DNA of 51,508 nucleotides, taken from positions 1 to 51,508 of the forward strand of contig JAZUIB010000040.1 of NCBI GenBank assembly GCA_045642025.1, read 5' to 3'. This document shows positions 41,314 through 49,930 of the stretch, piece by piece. The notes under the pieces were generated by a model. That model did no database searches, was not told where the DNA came from, and worked only from the letters and a program-made list of their open reading frames with translations. A program made the translations under genes and the position numbers. Numbering within the stretch: the first letter of the stretch is position 1; each line of letters opens with the position of its first letter. This DNA comes from Equadaptatus sp045642025 (lineage in GTDB: Bacteria > Synergistota > Synergistia > Synergistales > Synergistaceae).

Positions 41314-42335
41314 TATTTTGCCTCGTTTTTCGTGTAATATTCAATCGTTTTGACAAGCATATCGCGCATGTCTGTTGTCGGTTTCCAACCGAAAACGCGT
41401 TCCATTTTTTCTATTGACGGTTTACGGTCCTGTGCATCATCGTAAGCCTTTCCGTAATACTGTTCGGGGGCAACAACAGTGATTTTTGCCGCTTCCGCTT
41501 TTGCTTTGTACTGCGGGAATTCTTTGAGCGCGTCTATCGTCATTTCTGCCATTTCTTTGATTGAATAGTGATTGTACGGGTTTCCAATGTTAAAAATTTC
41601 GCCGCTTGCTTTACCGTCTTTGTTATCGACAATATGAGCAAGCCCCTCTATTGCGTCACCGACCCATGTAAAACTTCTGCGCTGCTCTCCGCCGCCGACA
41701 AGTGATACTCCGCCTCTGTTGAGAACATCATAAATCATCTGCGTGATTGCGCGCGCTTCATGTCTTTCCGCGTCCGCGAATGTATCAAGACGCGGTCCCA
41801 TCCAGTTGAAGGGGCGGAAAAGCGTGAAATCAAGTCCCTGTTCCTGTCCGTAGCCGAAAATGACACGATCCATCATCTGCTTCGAACAGCTGTAGATCCA
41901 GCGCGTTTTCTTGATAGGTCCCGTAATAAGCGGGCTTTCGTCTTCCTTAAACTCTTTGTCCGTACTCATACCGTAAACCTCAGATGTTGACGGGAAAATG
42001 ACGCGTTTGCCATGTTTCGCGCACCAGCGGACACATTTCAGGTTCTGTTCAAAGTCAAGAGAGAACGTCCAGACCGGTTTTTCGATATAGATTTTCGGCT
42101 TTGCGACTCCGGCAAGCGGAAGCAGAGTGTCGCATGACGCAATCTGCTCTTCTAGCCACGTGTCTTCTTTGAAAATGTCCCCCTGCCGGAAAGTAAAGTT
42201 TTTCATACCGGCAAAAGGTTTCAGATTGTAGTCGTAAAGGTCAAACCCAATAATTTCCCAGTCGTGTCTGTCCTTTGCGTACTCAAGGAAATGTGTGCCG
42301 ATAAAGCCGTTAACACCGGTTACAAATATTTTCAT
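41313..42335 (-). CDS. arnA: UDP-glucuronic acid oxidative decarboxylase (ArnA C-terminal domain)
   Basis: A 340-residue short-chain dehydrogenase equal to the C-terminal half of E. coli ArnA, but encoded as a separate gene. It has the NAD-binding GVNGFIG, then STSEVYG (Ser118-Glu119), YSCSKQ (Tyr148, Lys152) and GGGEQRRSFTWVGDAIEG with the catalytic Arg. It turns UDP-glucuronate into UDP-4-keto-pentose. The start overlaps the stop of the formyltransferase gene by one base (TGATG). Separate genes imply two independent proteins or an assembled complex. UDP-xylose synthase is the alternative reading; the arn context decides. Confidence 0.92.
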   Translation of the reverse strand: MKIFVTGVNGFIGTHFLEYAKDRHDWEIIGFDLYDYNLKPFAGMKNFTFRQGDIFKEDTWLEEQIASCDTLLPLAGVAKPKIYIEKPVWTFSLDFEQNLKCVRWCAKHGKRVIFPSTSEVYGMSTDKEFKEDESPLITGPIKKTRWIYSCSKQMMDRVIFGYGQEQGLDFTLFRPFNWMGPRLDTFADAERHEARAITQMIYDVLNRGGVSLVGGGEQRRSFTWVGDAIEGLAHIVDNKDGKASGEIFNIGNPYNHYSIKEMAEMTIDALKEFPQYKAKAEAAKITVVAPEQYYGKAYDDAQDRKPSIEKMERVFGWKPTTDMRDMLVKTIEYYTKNEAK

Positions 42336-43204
42336 CAGAATTTCTCCTTTTCTTCTTCACCTTCGAACCGGAAGGAGAGTATTTCAAGAAGTCCGCTGCC
42401 TGTGCCTACAAGGAACGGACTTTTGCTTACGATTTCTTTCGGCGCGGCGCTGCCTTCAAGCGGACGCGCTTTCCAGACAAACATTTTGCGCCCGTCAATA
42501 TCGGTAAAAGCTCCGGGGAATGGATGCGTTACCGCGCGAACAAGATTATAAATCTCAACCGCGCTTTTGTTCCAGTCTATTTCCCCGTCTTCAGGGCGCC
42601 GTCTGCCAAATTTCGTCGCCTGACTTTCATCCTGTGCTCTACGCGGCGCAGTACCGGCTTCAAGCGCCGGAAGCTGACGTTCTATAACAACTCTTGACGC
42701 TTCAACAACCTTAAGAAAAACATCGTGCGCCGTATCGTCAAATTCAATCGGCACCTCTTGCTGGTCAACAATGTCTCCTCTGTCGGCAAAATGCGTCATA
42801 ACATGCAACGTTGTGCCTGTTTTTGTCTCTCCGTTCAGCACTGCCCAGTTGATACAGGCGCGTCCTCTGTATTTCGGAAGCAGCGCACCGTGAATGTTGT
42901 ACGCGCCAAGACGCGGCACTTCTAGAACTTCGTCCGGAATCATCGCGCGGTAATACATTGAAAGCACAAGCTCAGGCTTAAGCGAACGGAAATATTCAAG
43001 CTGTTCATCGTCAAGTTTTTTCGGCGTGCGTACAGGAATACCGGTATCTTCCGCGACTTGCTTTACTGACTGAAACCAGATTTCTTCGTTCGGGTCATCT
43101 TCGTGAGTGAAAACGGCGGCAACGTTTGCCTCCTGCTTAATAAGCTGTTTAAGACAGACGCTTCCGACCTCACTGTACGCAAAACATACTATACGCGGAC
43201 GCAT
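42335..43204 (-). CDS. UDP-4-amino-4-deoxy-L-arabinose formyltransferase (ArnA N-terminal domain)
   Basis: A 289-residue formyltransferase matching the N-terminal half of ArnA. The catalytic triad appears as Asn103 and His105 in YNIHGALLPKYRG and Asp141 in HFADRGDI, offset by one from Asn102/His104/Asp140 of E. coli ArnA. It formylates UDP-Ara4N using 10-formyl-tetrahydrofolate. It ends at residue 289 and stops, with the decarboxylase starting on the overlapping TGATG, so the split is not a frameshift. It begins one base inside the arnC stop. Confidence 0.92.
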   Translation of the reverse strand: MRPRIVCFAYSEVGSVCLKQLIKQEANVAAVFTHEDDPNEEIWFQSVKQVAEDTGIPVRTPKKLDDEQLEYFRSLKPELVLSMYYRAMIPDEVLEVPRLGAYNIHGALLPKYRGRACINWAVLNGETKTGTTLHVMTHFADRGDIVDQQEVPIEFDDTAHDVFLKVVEASRVVIERQLPALEAGTAPRRAQDESQATKFGRRRPEDGEIDWNKSAVEIYNLVRAVTHPFPGAFTDIDGRKMFVWKARPLEGSAAPKEIVSKSPFLVGTGSGLLEILSFRFEGEEEKEKF

Positions 43205-44154
43205 TATTCATCTTCCTCCGTTTCGTACACTTTGCGCACGGAGTAACGCGGGCGTTTGCTGACTTCTTTGTAGATTCTCCCGACATATTCTCCCAGCACG
43301 CCGACAGAAATAAGCGTAATGGCTGTCAGCATAAAGCCGAACGCCTCAAAGGAATGCATAATGAAATTCTGCCATGTACCGATACCGAGAATAACGCGGC
43401 GGATAAACATAAACAGCAGCAGAAGAACAGAAATTACGGAGAAAAACATTCCCGCCATGGTAACAGCCTGCAGCGGCACGAGTGAGAAATTCGTCATCAA
43501 GTCAAAATTCAGGCGGATAAGCTGAAACAATCCGTACTTTGAAACACCGAACTCGCGCTCCCTGTGCGCGACAGGAATTTCTGTTGGATTTACGGCGAAT
43601 TTCTGCGCAAGCGCCGGAATAAAGGTGCTTGATTCCCTGCTGACGTTGATAATGTCTATAATTCTGCGGTCATAACCGCGAAGCATACAGCCGTAATCCT
43701 TGATTGTGAGCTTCGCTATCCTGTTCGTAATTCTGTTCACCCATTTTGAGGCAAACTTTCTGAACCAAGGATCCTGCCGCCCTACACGGTATGTGCCGAC
43801 AACGTCGTGACCGTTGCCCATCTCGGCAAGAATACGCGGAATTTCAGCAGGCGGATTCTGCAAGTCAGCGTCAAGAGTAATTATTTTACTCCCGCGTGTG
43901 TACTCGAACCCGGCAAGCAGCGCCATGTGCTGTCCAAAGTTAGCGCCGAGATCGATTACGCGAACCTCCTTGTGCTGCTGCTGGAAATCGTACAGCATAC
44001 CAAGTGTCGCATCCCTACTGCCGTCGTTGATAAAAATAACCTCAAACGTATGCCCGAGCTTTTCGGCAACCGGCCACAGTTCACCGAAAAGCGCCGGCAG
44101 CGACTGCTCCTCGTTATAGACAGGAATAACTATCGAAACCTCTGTATCTTTCAT
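43204..44154 (-). CDS. arnC: Undecaprenyl-phosphate 4-deoxy-4-formamido-L-arabinose transferase
   Basis: A 316-residue membrane GT2. SIVIPVYNEEQSL is the GT-A start, ITLDADLQNPP holds the metal-binding acids, and two C-terminal membrane helices lie at about 230-255 and 265-290. ArnC moves Ara4FN from UDP to undecaprenyl phosphate on the cytoplasmic side. GGGAGG is eight bases before the ATG. It is the third gene of arnT-B-C, and overlaps the next gene by one base. A dolichyl-phosphate-type GT2 is the family alternative. Confidence 0.92.
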   Translation of the reverse strand: MKDTEVSIVIPVYNEEQSLPALFGELWPVAEKLGHTFEVIFINDGSRDATLGMLYDFQQQHKEVRVIDLGANFGQHMALLAGFEYTRGSKIITLDADLQNPPAEIPRILAEMGNGHDVVGTYRVGRQDPWFRKFASKWVNRITNRIAKLTIKDYGCMLRGYDRRIIDIINVSRESSTFIPALAQKFAVNPTEIPVAHREREFGVSKYGLFQLIRLNFDLMTNFSLVPLQAVTMAGMFFSVISVLLLLFMFIRRVILGIGTWQNFIMHSFEAFGFMLTAITLISVGVLGEYVGRIYKEVSKRPRYSVRKVYETEEDE

Positions 44155-44191
44155 TTATACAACCTCCCAAATCGGTTGCTGAATATATCCA

Positions 44192-45355
44192 CTATTCCTT
44201 GCAAACTTCTTTTACTGCCTCAATAACATCCGCAACATCGTCATCGCTCATTGCAGGGAACAGCGGCAGAGAAACTATCCTGTCAGACACATACTCAGCT
44301 TCCGGCAAATCTCCACGTTTGAGCCCCGTCAGTTTTCCGTAGCAGGTAAACAGATGCAACGCCTGGTAATGCAACGCGGTGCCAATGTTAAGCGCCTTCA
44401 TGCGCGCCATGAACTCGTCGCGGGAGAAGCCGAGAACGTCAGTGTCAATAAACGGCGTAAAAATATGCCAGCTGTGAGTGTGTTTCCACGAAGCAGGCTG
44501 CGGCAAGATAATTCCCTTCACACCGGCAAGCTCGTTCTTGTATCTGTTCACAATCTCCGTACGGCGCGCGTTGAACCCGTCAATCTGCGTCAGCTGCGAA
44601 CGTCCGATTGCAGCGTTAATGTCAAGCATTGTATATTTAAGCCCCGGAAACGGAACGTCATAATTTGAGTTTCCTTTCGCCGCGTAGCGGTTCCACGCGC
44701 CTTTTGACATACCGTTCTGACGAAGTACCTGAATTTTTTCCGCAAGTTCCTCGTCTTGTGTGCAAATCATACCACCCTCGCCTGTCGTAATGTTCTTTGT
44801 CGGGTGAAAGCTGAACACTGCAAGCCGTTTCGCGCCTCTGTCCGCGCCGATTTTGCGCCCCTTGTAGGCTGCGCCCAAGGCGTGCGCGGAGTCTTCGATA
44901 ATCGCAAGACCGTATTTATCTGCAATCGCTTCAATTTTGTCCATATCACACGGCATACCGGCAAAATGCACCGGAATAATCGCCTTTGTGCGCGGCGTAA
45001 TCAGCTTTTCGATATTTTCCGGAACAATATTCAGCGTTTTGCGGTCTATATCGGCAAACACAGGCTTTGCGCCGGTGAACACAACAGCGTTCACCGTTGC
45101 GGCAAAAGTCATGGGAGTTGTGATAACCTCATCTCCCGCTCCGAGCCCTAGCGCCATTGCCGCGCAGTGAAGCCCCGCGGTCGCGGAATTTACCGAAAGC
45201 GCGTAAGTCGCGCCGGTATATGCCGCAAATTCCTGTTCAAATTTTATCGTTTTCGGACCCATCGCAAGCCAGCCGCTGCGGATTGAATCTGCGACTTCGG
45301 CTATGGCTTCCTCTTTAATGCTCGGTTTGGAAAACGGCAAAAAATCTTTTCTCAT
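44192..45355 (-). CDS. arnB: UDP-4-amino-4-deoxy-L-arabinose oxoglutarate aminotransferase
   Basis: A 387-residue DegT/DnrJ/EryC1-type PLP enzyme. FSFHPTKNITTGEGG contains the PLP-binding Lys187 (Lys188 in enteric ArnB), and AIIEDSAHALGA holds the cofactor Asp and His. SVNSATAGLH is the phosphate-binding loop. It transfers an amino group from glutamate to the 4-keto sugar nucleotide. It starts two bases after the arnT stop, with GAGGG upstream. Confidence 0.93.
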   Translation of the reverse strand: MRKDFLPFSKPSIKEEAIAEVADSIRSGWLAMGPKTIKFEQEFAAYTGATYALSVNSATAGLHCAAMALGLGAGDEVITTPMTFAATVNAVVFTGAKPVFADIDRKTLNIVPENIEKLITPRTKAIIPVHFAGMPCDMDKIEAIADKYGLAIIEDSAHALGAAYKGRKIGADRGAKRLAVFSFHPTKNITTGEGGMICTQDEELAEKIQVLRQNGMSKGAWNRYAAKGNSNYDVPFPGLKYTMLDINAAIGRSQLTQIDGFNARRTEIVNRYKNELAGVKGIILPQPASWKHTHSWHIFTPFIDTDVLGFSRDEFMARMKALNIGTALHYQALHLFTCYGKLTGLKRGDLPEAEYVSDRIVSLPLFPAMSDDDVADVIEAVKEVCKE

Positions 45356-45357
45356 TT

Positions 45358-47031
45358 TTATTTACCCTCTTTATACAAAACTGTATATTTACCCGCTGTG
45401 CAGCGCACAACCTTTACCTTCGCAAATTCTTCCGGCGGCAGAACATCTTTGACTCTGTCGCCATGCTTGTCCTCAAGAACGACTATGTAACGTTTATCGC
45501 CTTTCTTCCACAGTTCCTTGAATTCTTCCTCGCTCACAAACCAGCCTTTGCCGTCCGGCTGAGAAGCTCCGTATGCAAGTTCCCCCTCACCGCCGACAAC
45601 AAGAACGCGCTGTTTTGCATAAAACGACAATCCCTGCATTATATCGTTCCAAGCTACAACCACATCGCCGTCCCGTCTCACGCTTTCGACAACGGCGGCG
45701 GCTTCTTTCATGCTTCTTGTCGGTGCAATAATACCATAAACCTGCTGAATTCCGCAAATAAACAGCACCGCGCAGAGCATGAGCACACACGCTCCGTTAC
45801 AGATGTCTTTCCCTTTTTTCATAAGCATTTTTGCGGCGACAGGCATACAAATTAGTGCCGGAGCAGCACAAACAACCGCTTTCCATGCGGAATTCCAGTC
45901 AACGTAGCCGCCCGTGAACGGATAAACGATCAACGCCGCGCCAAAAAGCCCTGCCGTCAAAGCAAGCGCAAGCACAGGCCGCCCGTGCGCTTCGCCATCG
46001 CGCACCATTCTGTCAATTTCTGCGGCTATAAGTATGGCAAGCGGCGGAATACAGGGCACAATGTAGGGAATCAGCTTTGAATCCGAAGCAGAGAAGAACA
46101 GGAAAATCACCGCAAACCATATCACAAGATAGCGGTTCGCATCGCGCTGCAGCTCGTCAGACGGCACGCGCAGAACACTTCTTTTGCTGAAAAATCCGGG
46201 CAGAAACGCTGTCCACGGAAGTACACCCGCAATAATCATAGGAATGAAGAACCAAAACGGCTCATAGCGGTCATGCATTTTTGTCAGATAACGCTGAAAA
46301 TGCTCCTGAATGAAGAAGAAGCGGAAGAAATCAGGATTTGCCCGACACACCAGCCAAAACCACGGAACCGTAATCAGGAAAAACAAAACAATCGCCGGAA
46401 CGTAAAGCGGTTTGTAGAACAACCGCCATTTTTTTGTCACGAGAATATAAACAAAAATAATTGCACCCGGCAGAACAACGCCTACCAGCCCTTTCGTAAG
46501 CACCGCAAGCGCACAGGCAGCATAAAACAGCAGATAAAAACGTTTGCTGTCCTCACGCTGCGCAACGTAAAATGCCGCCATGGCAAGCGTCAGGAAAAAC
46601 GACAGCGGCATATCCGTGATGTTCAGTGTGCCGATCGCAAAAAACAAAAGCGATGACCCGCACACAACCGCGGCGAACCACCCTGCAAGATTACCGTACA
46701 TATAAGCCGCAAGCAGCGCGGCAGCGGCAATGCCAAGCAGCGCGCAGAGCGCGACAGTAATTCGTGAGGCAAACTCCGTTTCGCCGAACGCCTTAAACGC
46801 AACAGCATTCGCCCAATACAAAAACGCCGGTTTCTCAAAATATTTAACGTAATTCAGTTTAGGCGTAACAAAATCGCCGCTTTCCGTCATTTCACGCGGA
46901 ATTTCACTGTAACGCCCCTCGTCAGGGTCCATCAGCGGGTGATTCCCGAGCGGCAAAAGATACCCCGCAACAAGCACTGTGAGCAGAATTACAAAAAACA
47001 GATTTCTTTTCGATTTCATAAATTGTGACAT
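45358..47031 (-). CDS. arnT: Lipid A 4-amino-4-deoxy-L-arabinose transferase-like protein
   Basis: A 557-residue GT-C (PMT/ArnT) protein with about 12 membrane helices. The first periplasmic loop has DPDEGRYSEIPREM (35-48), the family signature with conserved acidic residues, and a soluble periplasmic domain follows residue 430. It transfers Ara4N from the undecaprenyl carrier to lipid A phosphates, which lowers negative charge and gives polymyxin and cationic peptide resistance. GGAG lies eight bases before ATG 47031. It is first in the arn run here rather than fifth as in E. coli. Confidence 0.9.
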   Translation of the reverse strand: MSQFMKSKRNLFFVILLTVLVAGYLLPLGNHPLMDPDEGRYSEIPREMTESGDFVTPKLNYVKYFEKPAFLYWANAVAFKAFGETEFASRITVALCALLGIAAAALLAAYMYGNLAGWFAAVVCGSSLLFFAIGTLNITDMPLSFFLTLAMAAFYVAQREDSKRFYLLFYAACALAVLTKGLVGVVLPGAIIFVYILVTKKWRLFYKPLYVPAIVLFFLITVPWFWLVCRANPDFFRFFFIQEHFQRYLTKMHDRYEPFWFFIPMIIAGVLPWTAFLPGFFSKRSVLRVPSDELQRDANRYLVIWFAVIFLFFSASDSKLIPYIVPCIPPLAILIAAEIDRMVRDGEAHGRPVLALALTAGLFGAALIVYPFTGGYVDWNSAWKAVVCAAPALICMPVAAKMLMKKGKDICNGACVLMLCAVLFICGIQQVYGIIAPTRSMKEAAAVVESVRRDGDVVVAWNDIMQGLSFYAKQRVLVVGGEGELAYGASQPDGKGWFVSEEEFKELWKKGDKRYIVVLEDKHGDRVKDVLPPEEFAKVKVVRCTAGKYTVLYKEGK

Positions 47032-47082
47032 ACGTTCAACTCCATTTGTATTTGTATTTGAATTTATATTTATCTTACAATG

Positions 47083-47754
47083 TTACATATCGCTTTTCTT
47101 CATAAATTCCGGCAGCTTGACCTCCGGCGACGGACCCATAATTTCACGCGTCGCGTCAAATTCCATGTCAAACAGCAGTTGCGTTATGTTCAGATGCGTC
47201 ATTTTGTCTGTTTCGTACGGAATAGCGCAGCGCCTGTAACCAAATTTCTCAGCAAAAAAAGCATACGGCGTGTTCTCTGCTTTCAGTGCTCGGCCAAATC
47301 TTTTCACCATAGCCGCGGCAAATATATTCTCGTCAAAGAACGGATTTTCGTTCACAAGCAAAATGACCTTGACTTCGTCCAGTAGAACATCGCCGTTCCA
47401 AATGCTGCACATCGTAAGCCCCGCTTTAAGCCCAGCAAACTGCGGAAGCAACGGCAGAACAGCCATTTCCATCTCTGATGACCAGGAAAACACCGCCGAA
47501 AAACCAAACCCTACAACAGAACTGCCGGCAGGCGCAATAAAGTTCTGCCGCGACATTGTACCGACGTTTCCACACTGCATACCGTGCATATATAAAAATT
47601 CGCTTGAAAGCCCTATGGCAAGCGCAGACAACATTCCGAAAAGCGGGTTGTAAAGCCCATTGCTTTCAACAGGCGAAAAATCTTTTCCGTACGGTAACCA
47701 GTACAGCACAGACAAATCTAAATCTTCATCCCAGTATGGCAGAATTGAATCCAT
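47083..47754 (-). CDS. Unrecognised protein encoded ahead of the arn genes
   Basis: A 223-residue soluble-looking protein with no motif that I recognise. It has no signal peptide or membrane helix; aromatic and Gly-rich segments (SSVVGFGFSAVFSW) alternate with an acidic region (NENPFFDENIFAAAM). Four Cys residues are scattered, without a metal pattern. ATG 47754 has GAGGT six bases upstream, overlapping the end of the TIGR02757 gene; the gap to that stop is four bases. arnT begins 51 bases downstream. It may be part of the arn transcript. Confidence 0.6.
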   Translation of the reverse strand: MDSILPYWDEDLDLSVLYWLPYGKDFSPVESNGLYNPLFGMLSALAIGLSSEFLYMHGMQCGNVGTMSRQNFIAPAGSSVVGFGFSAVFSWSSEMEMAVLPLLPQFAGLKAGLTMCSIWNGDVLLDEVKVILLVNENPFFDENIFAAAMVKRFGRALKAENTPYAFFAEKFGYRRCAIPYETDKMTHLNITQLLFDMEFDATREIMGPSPEVKLPEFMKKSDM

Positions 47755-47758
47755 GTTT

Positions 47759-48568
47759 TTACCTCGTTTTACCTTTCCAGCGTTCAAACAATTCAGTATA
47801 TGTCAGATCGCTGCGTATGCCAAAACGTGTCAGCGAAAAATCATATTTTACAGGGTCATCAGGCGAAATCAGCCGAAAATTGTCCGTAATTTCGCGCGCC
47901 GCGTTGCCGTTTGCGCCCCTCCGTGTACACAGTCCGATCTCGGAACAAATCTGAAACATGTGCGTATCAAGCGGAATACAGAGCGCGGAAGGCGAAATTT
48001 TTGTCCAGCCACCCGGGTCAACCCCGTCACAGCGCACCATCCAGCGTAAAAAAAGCATCAGCCGCTTGCAAGCGCTGCCTTTCGACGGCAGCGGCAGAAG
48101 AAACGAACCGCCGTTTCCCGCAAGCTCCGCCGCAAATTTTTCAAGAGCAGACCAAACGTCGCCGCTGAAATTTGAACAGAAAAGTTCCTGAAGCGTTGTA
48201 CCCGATTTATAAACACGCGATATTGCCGAAAGAAATGCCACAAGCGCTGTCTCGTCGGTGAAACGGTGAACGAAACCAGAAAATTCATGCCGCAGCAGCT
48301 TTTCGTCAGCGTTCGCAAGATATTCGGCAGGTTTTTTGCCCAGCGCCAACAGCACCCTCTGCACACTCCTGAGAATCTGCGTCACACGCCCGTAAGCAAG
48401 CGAAGCGGCAATAAGCGCAGCCGCCTCCCTGTCGCGCGGATTGTCGTAAGCGTACAAAAACTGCAGAGGGTCGGGAGAAACAAACTCTCTTTTGTTATAA
48501 TCCGCGTAGAGCCGCTCAAACACAGGGCGGCTCGCGGCGATATAGGCTTTGCCCTTCAAAATAGCCAT
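47759..48568 (-). CDS. TIGR02757/DUF2400 family protein
   Basis: A 269-residue all-helical protein. DPRDREAAALIAASLAYGRV-type sequence near residue 40 and VDPGGWTKISPSALCIPLDTHM near residue 185 match the TIGR02757 family. The family is widespread but uncharacterised, and its helical, DNA glycosylase-like look is only a general resemblance. No Shine-Dalgarno precedes any candidate start; ATG 48568 lies seven bases after TATAAT, so the mRNA may be leaderless. The following gene starts four bases after its stop. Confidence 0.82.
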   Translation of the reverse strand: MAILKGKAYIAASRPVFERLYADYNKREFVSPDPLQFLYAYDNPRDREAAALIAASLAYGRVTQILRSVQRVLLALGKKPAEYLANADEKLLRHEFSGFVHRFTDETALVAFLSAISRVYKSGTTLQELFCSNFSGDVWSALEKFAAELAGNGGSFLLPLPSKGSACKRLMLFLRWMVRCDGVDPGGWTKISPSALCIPLDTHMFQICSEIGLCTRRGANGNAAREITDNFRLISPDDPVKYDFSLTRFGIRSDLTYTELFERWKGKTR

Positions 48569-48682
48569 CGGCAACATTATACTATAATTTTGCACACTAT
48601 ATTGTTCAGCGCCGCAAAACCTTTAACATTCACAAGACAGTTTGTAACACCTATAAACTTTTGCTAACTGTCTAATATTTTA

Positions 48683-48710
48683 AACGGCTTGGGAGTTTTC
48701 CCAAGCCGTT
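48683..48710. terminator. Hairpin terminator between convergent-side genes
   Basis: AACGGCTTGGGA (48683-48694) and TCCCAAGCCGTT (48699-48710) form a perfect 12-bp stem with a 4-base loop. The minus-strand tail TTTAAAATATT fits the XRE gene at 48836. It is the only structure seen in 48600-48835. Confidence 0.7.
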
Positions 48711-48835
48711 CTGTCTCTGTTGACTGAATTTCTTTAGCTGTTTTTTCGTTGCAGAATCGTTATATAAAAGCTTATATGAAATATGCTGATTAGCAGTTTT
48801 CGCATAAGACATGTGGACAAGTTTGATCATGAAAC

Positions 48836-49234
48836 TTATAGCGATGTCTCTATTGTTTTCATATCATTAACATAGATGAATACTTTTTTCAACGAGGTAA
48901 TATCCAGTGTCTGCAGCACCTCTATTATATCAAGAAGCATTACTTTATTTCTACGGCTGCTCTCTTCTTGTAGTTTTGCAGGGCTTTTCGTTTCCGTACA
49001 TTCGATAACATCTTCAGCTTCAAGCCTTTTCCGTCTTCTGTCCGTCTGGTCGTCTAATAACTCTTGCAATTCACAATCAAATATCTGCGAGAGTTTGTAG
49101 AGCGTTTTGAAGGATGCAAATTTACGGCCTGTCTCTATCTCCGACATATAGCTTGCACATATACCCAGCCGTTCCGCAAGTGCACCCTGACTCATATTTC
49201 TTGCTTGGCGCATTTTTTTAATTTTACTTGTCAC
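48836..49234 (-). CDS. XRE-family helix-turn-helix regulator
   Basis: A 132-residue regulator. The N-terminal HTH (residues about 5-60) is clear: KKMRQARNMSQGALAERLGI, then CASYMSEIETGRK. A charged linker follows (65-95), and a C-terminal helix at 98-125 probably forms the dimer. GTG 49234 has GAGGAGG seven bases upstream. It is divergent from a ribbon-helix-helix gene, and the spacer holds three TTTATARTA boxes that could be operators. No phage or toxin gene is adjacent. Confidence 0.85.
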   Translation of the reverse strand: MTSKIKKMRQARNMSQGALAERLGICASYMSEIETGRKFASFKTLYKLSQIFDCELQELLDDQTDRRRKRLEAEDVIECTETKSPAKLQEESSRRNKVMLLDIIEVLQTLDITSLKKVFIYVNDMKTIETSL

Positions 49235-49311
49235 TTTTTATCCTCCTCAACGCAACATATCTGATACCACTGTTTTTTGTTTCTTGAGCAGGGCGGCACG
49301 CTTCCTACTCA

Positions 49312-49360
49312 TTTATAGTAGCATCACTGTCTATTTATAGTATCATAATTGTTTATAATA
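49312..49360. promoter_or_regulatory. Three TTTATARTA boxes, candidate operator array
   Basis: TTTATAGTA occurs at 49312-49320 and 49334-49342, and TTTATAATA at 49352-49360; starts are 22 and 18 bases apart. They lie between the XRE gene and the divergent ribbon-helix-helix gene. In A/T-rich DNA some recurrence is expected, so this is tentative. Confidence 0.35.
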
Positions 49361-49395
49361 TACAAGAATAAATAATTATATTTTAATTTATATTT

Positions 49396-49424
49396 TTGTG
49401 TTTATTACAATGTATCAATATGAG
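49396..49424 (+). promoter_or_regulatory. Promoter of the ribbon-helix-helix gene
   Basis: TTGTGT (49396-49401) and TATGAG (49419-49424), 17 bases apart, lie 53 bases before the start codon. Both boxes match consensus only partly. Confidence 0.35.
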
Positions 49425-49477
49425 AATATCTGAGGACACAATATAAGCAGATATAGGTATGTGGGAGAGGATATTAT

Positions 49478-49693
49478 ATGTGGAAAATTCAGCCCGGTAT
49501 CGGTAATGATTATGTTACGAAAACGTTCAGGCTTCCAGCCGATTTGGCTAATATGCTTGAAGCACTTGCCTTTCAAAATAATTTATCACTCAATCAACTT
49601 GTTATACAGTCTCTTCGATATGCATTGAATAATTTGGATGTCTCCGAGGAGAAAAATGTCGCAAACGAGCAATCGGTCAATAACAGAACTTAA
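49478..49693 (+). CDS. Ribbon-helix-helix (Arc-like) DNA-binding protein
   Basis: A 71-residue protein. The beta-strand TKTFRLPADLANMLEALA and the helix pair ending NNLSLNQLVIQSLRYALNNL fit the RHH fold, used by Arc, CopG and antitoxin-type repressors. GGGAGAGG lies about seven bases before the ATG. No toxin gene follows; the terminator at 49788 isolates it. It could be a solitary repressor or an orphaned antitoxin. Confidence 0.75.
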   Translation: MWKIQPGIGNDYVTKTFRLPADLANMLEALAFQNNLSLNQLVIQSLRYALNNLDVSEEKNVANEQSVNNRT

Positions 49694-49787
49694 ACGCATT
49701 TTTATTGTTGGTGTCAATATTAGCTGTGTTGAACTGCAAGCATAAGTAACATCACACAATGTTTAGGACGTAAACTATGAGCTTTAT

Positions 49788-49828
49788 CTCTCACGGAATA
49801 TCCGTCAGAGGGTTGTTTTTCTTTTTTC
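49788..49828 (+). terminator. Terminator downstream of the ribbon-helix-helix gene
   Basis: CTCTCACGGA and TCCGTCAGAG pair, with one C-C mismatch, around ATA, followed by TTGTTTTTCTTTTTT. It ends the RHH transcript before the cupin gene. Confidence 0.75.
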
Positions 49829-49930
49829 TGCTAATTATTACGTTATTATCTGTAGTTTTCGTGTTATAATTTTTAAGTTATAAGTTATAAATTCTCATAT
49901 TTAGACCTATCACTTAAAGGGGTGTGTTTT

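Noticed and set aside
42335..42345. Frameshift breaking a fused arnA
   Set aside because: Each half ends or begins at the correct domain boundary with a TGATG overlap, as also seen between neighbouring genes in this operon.
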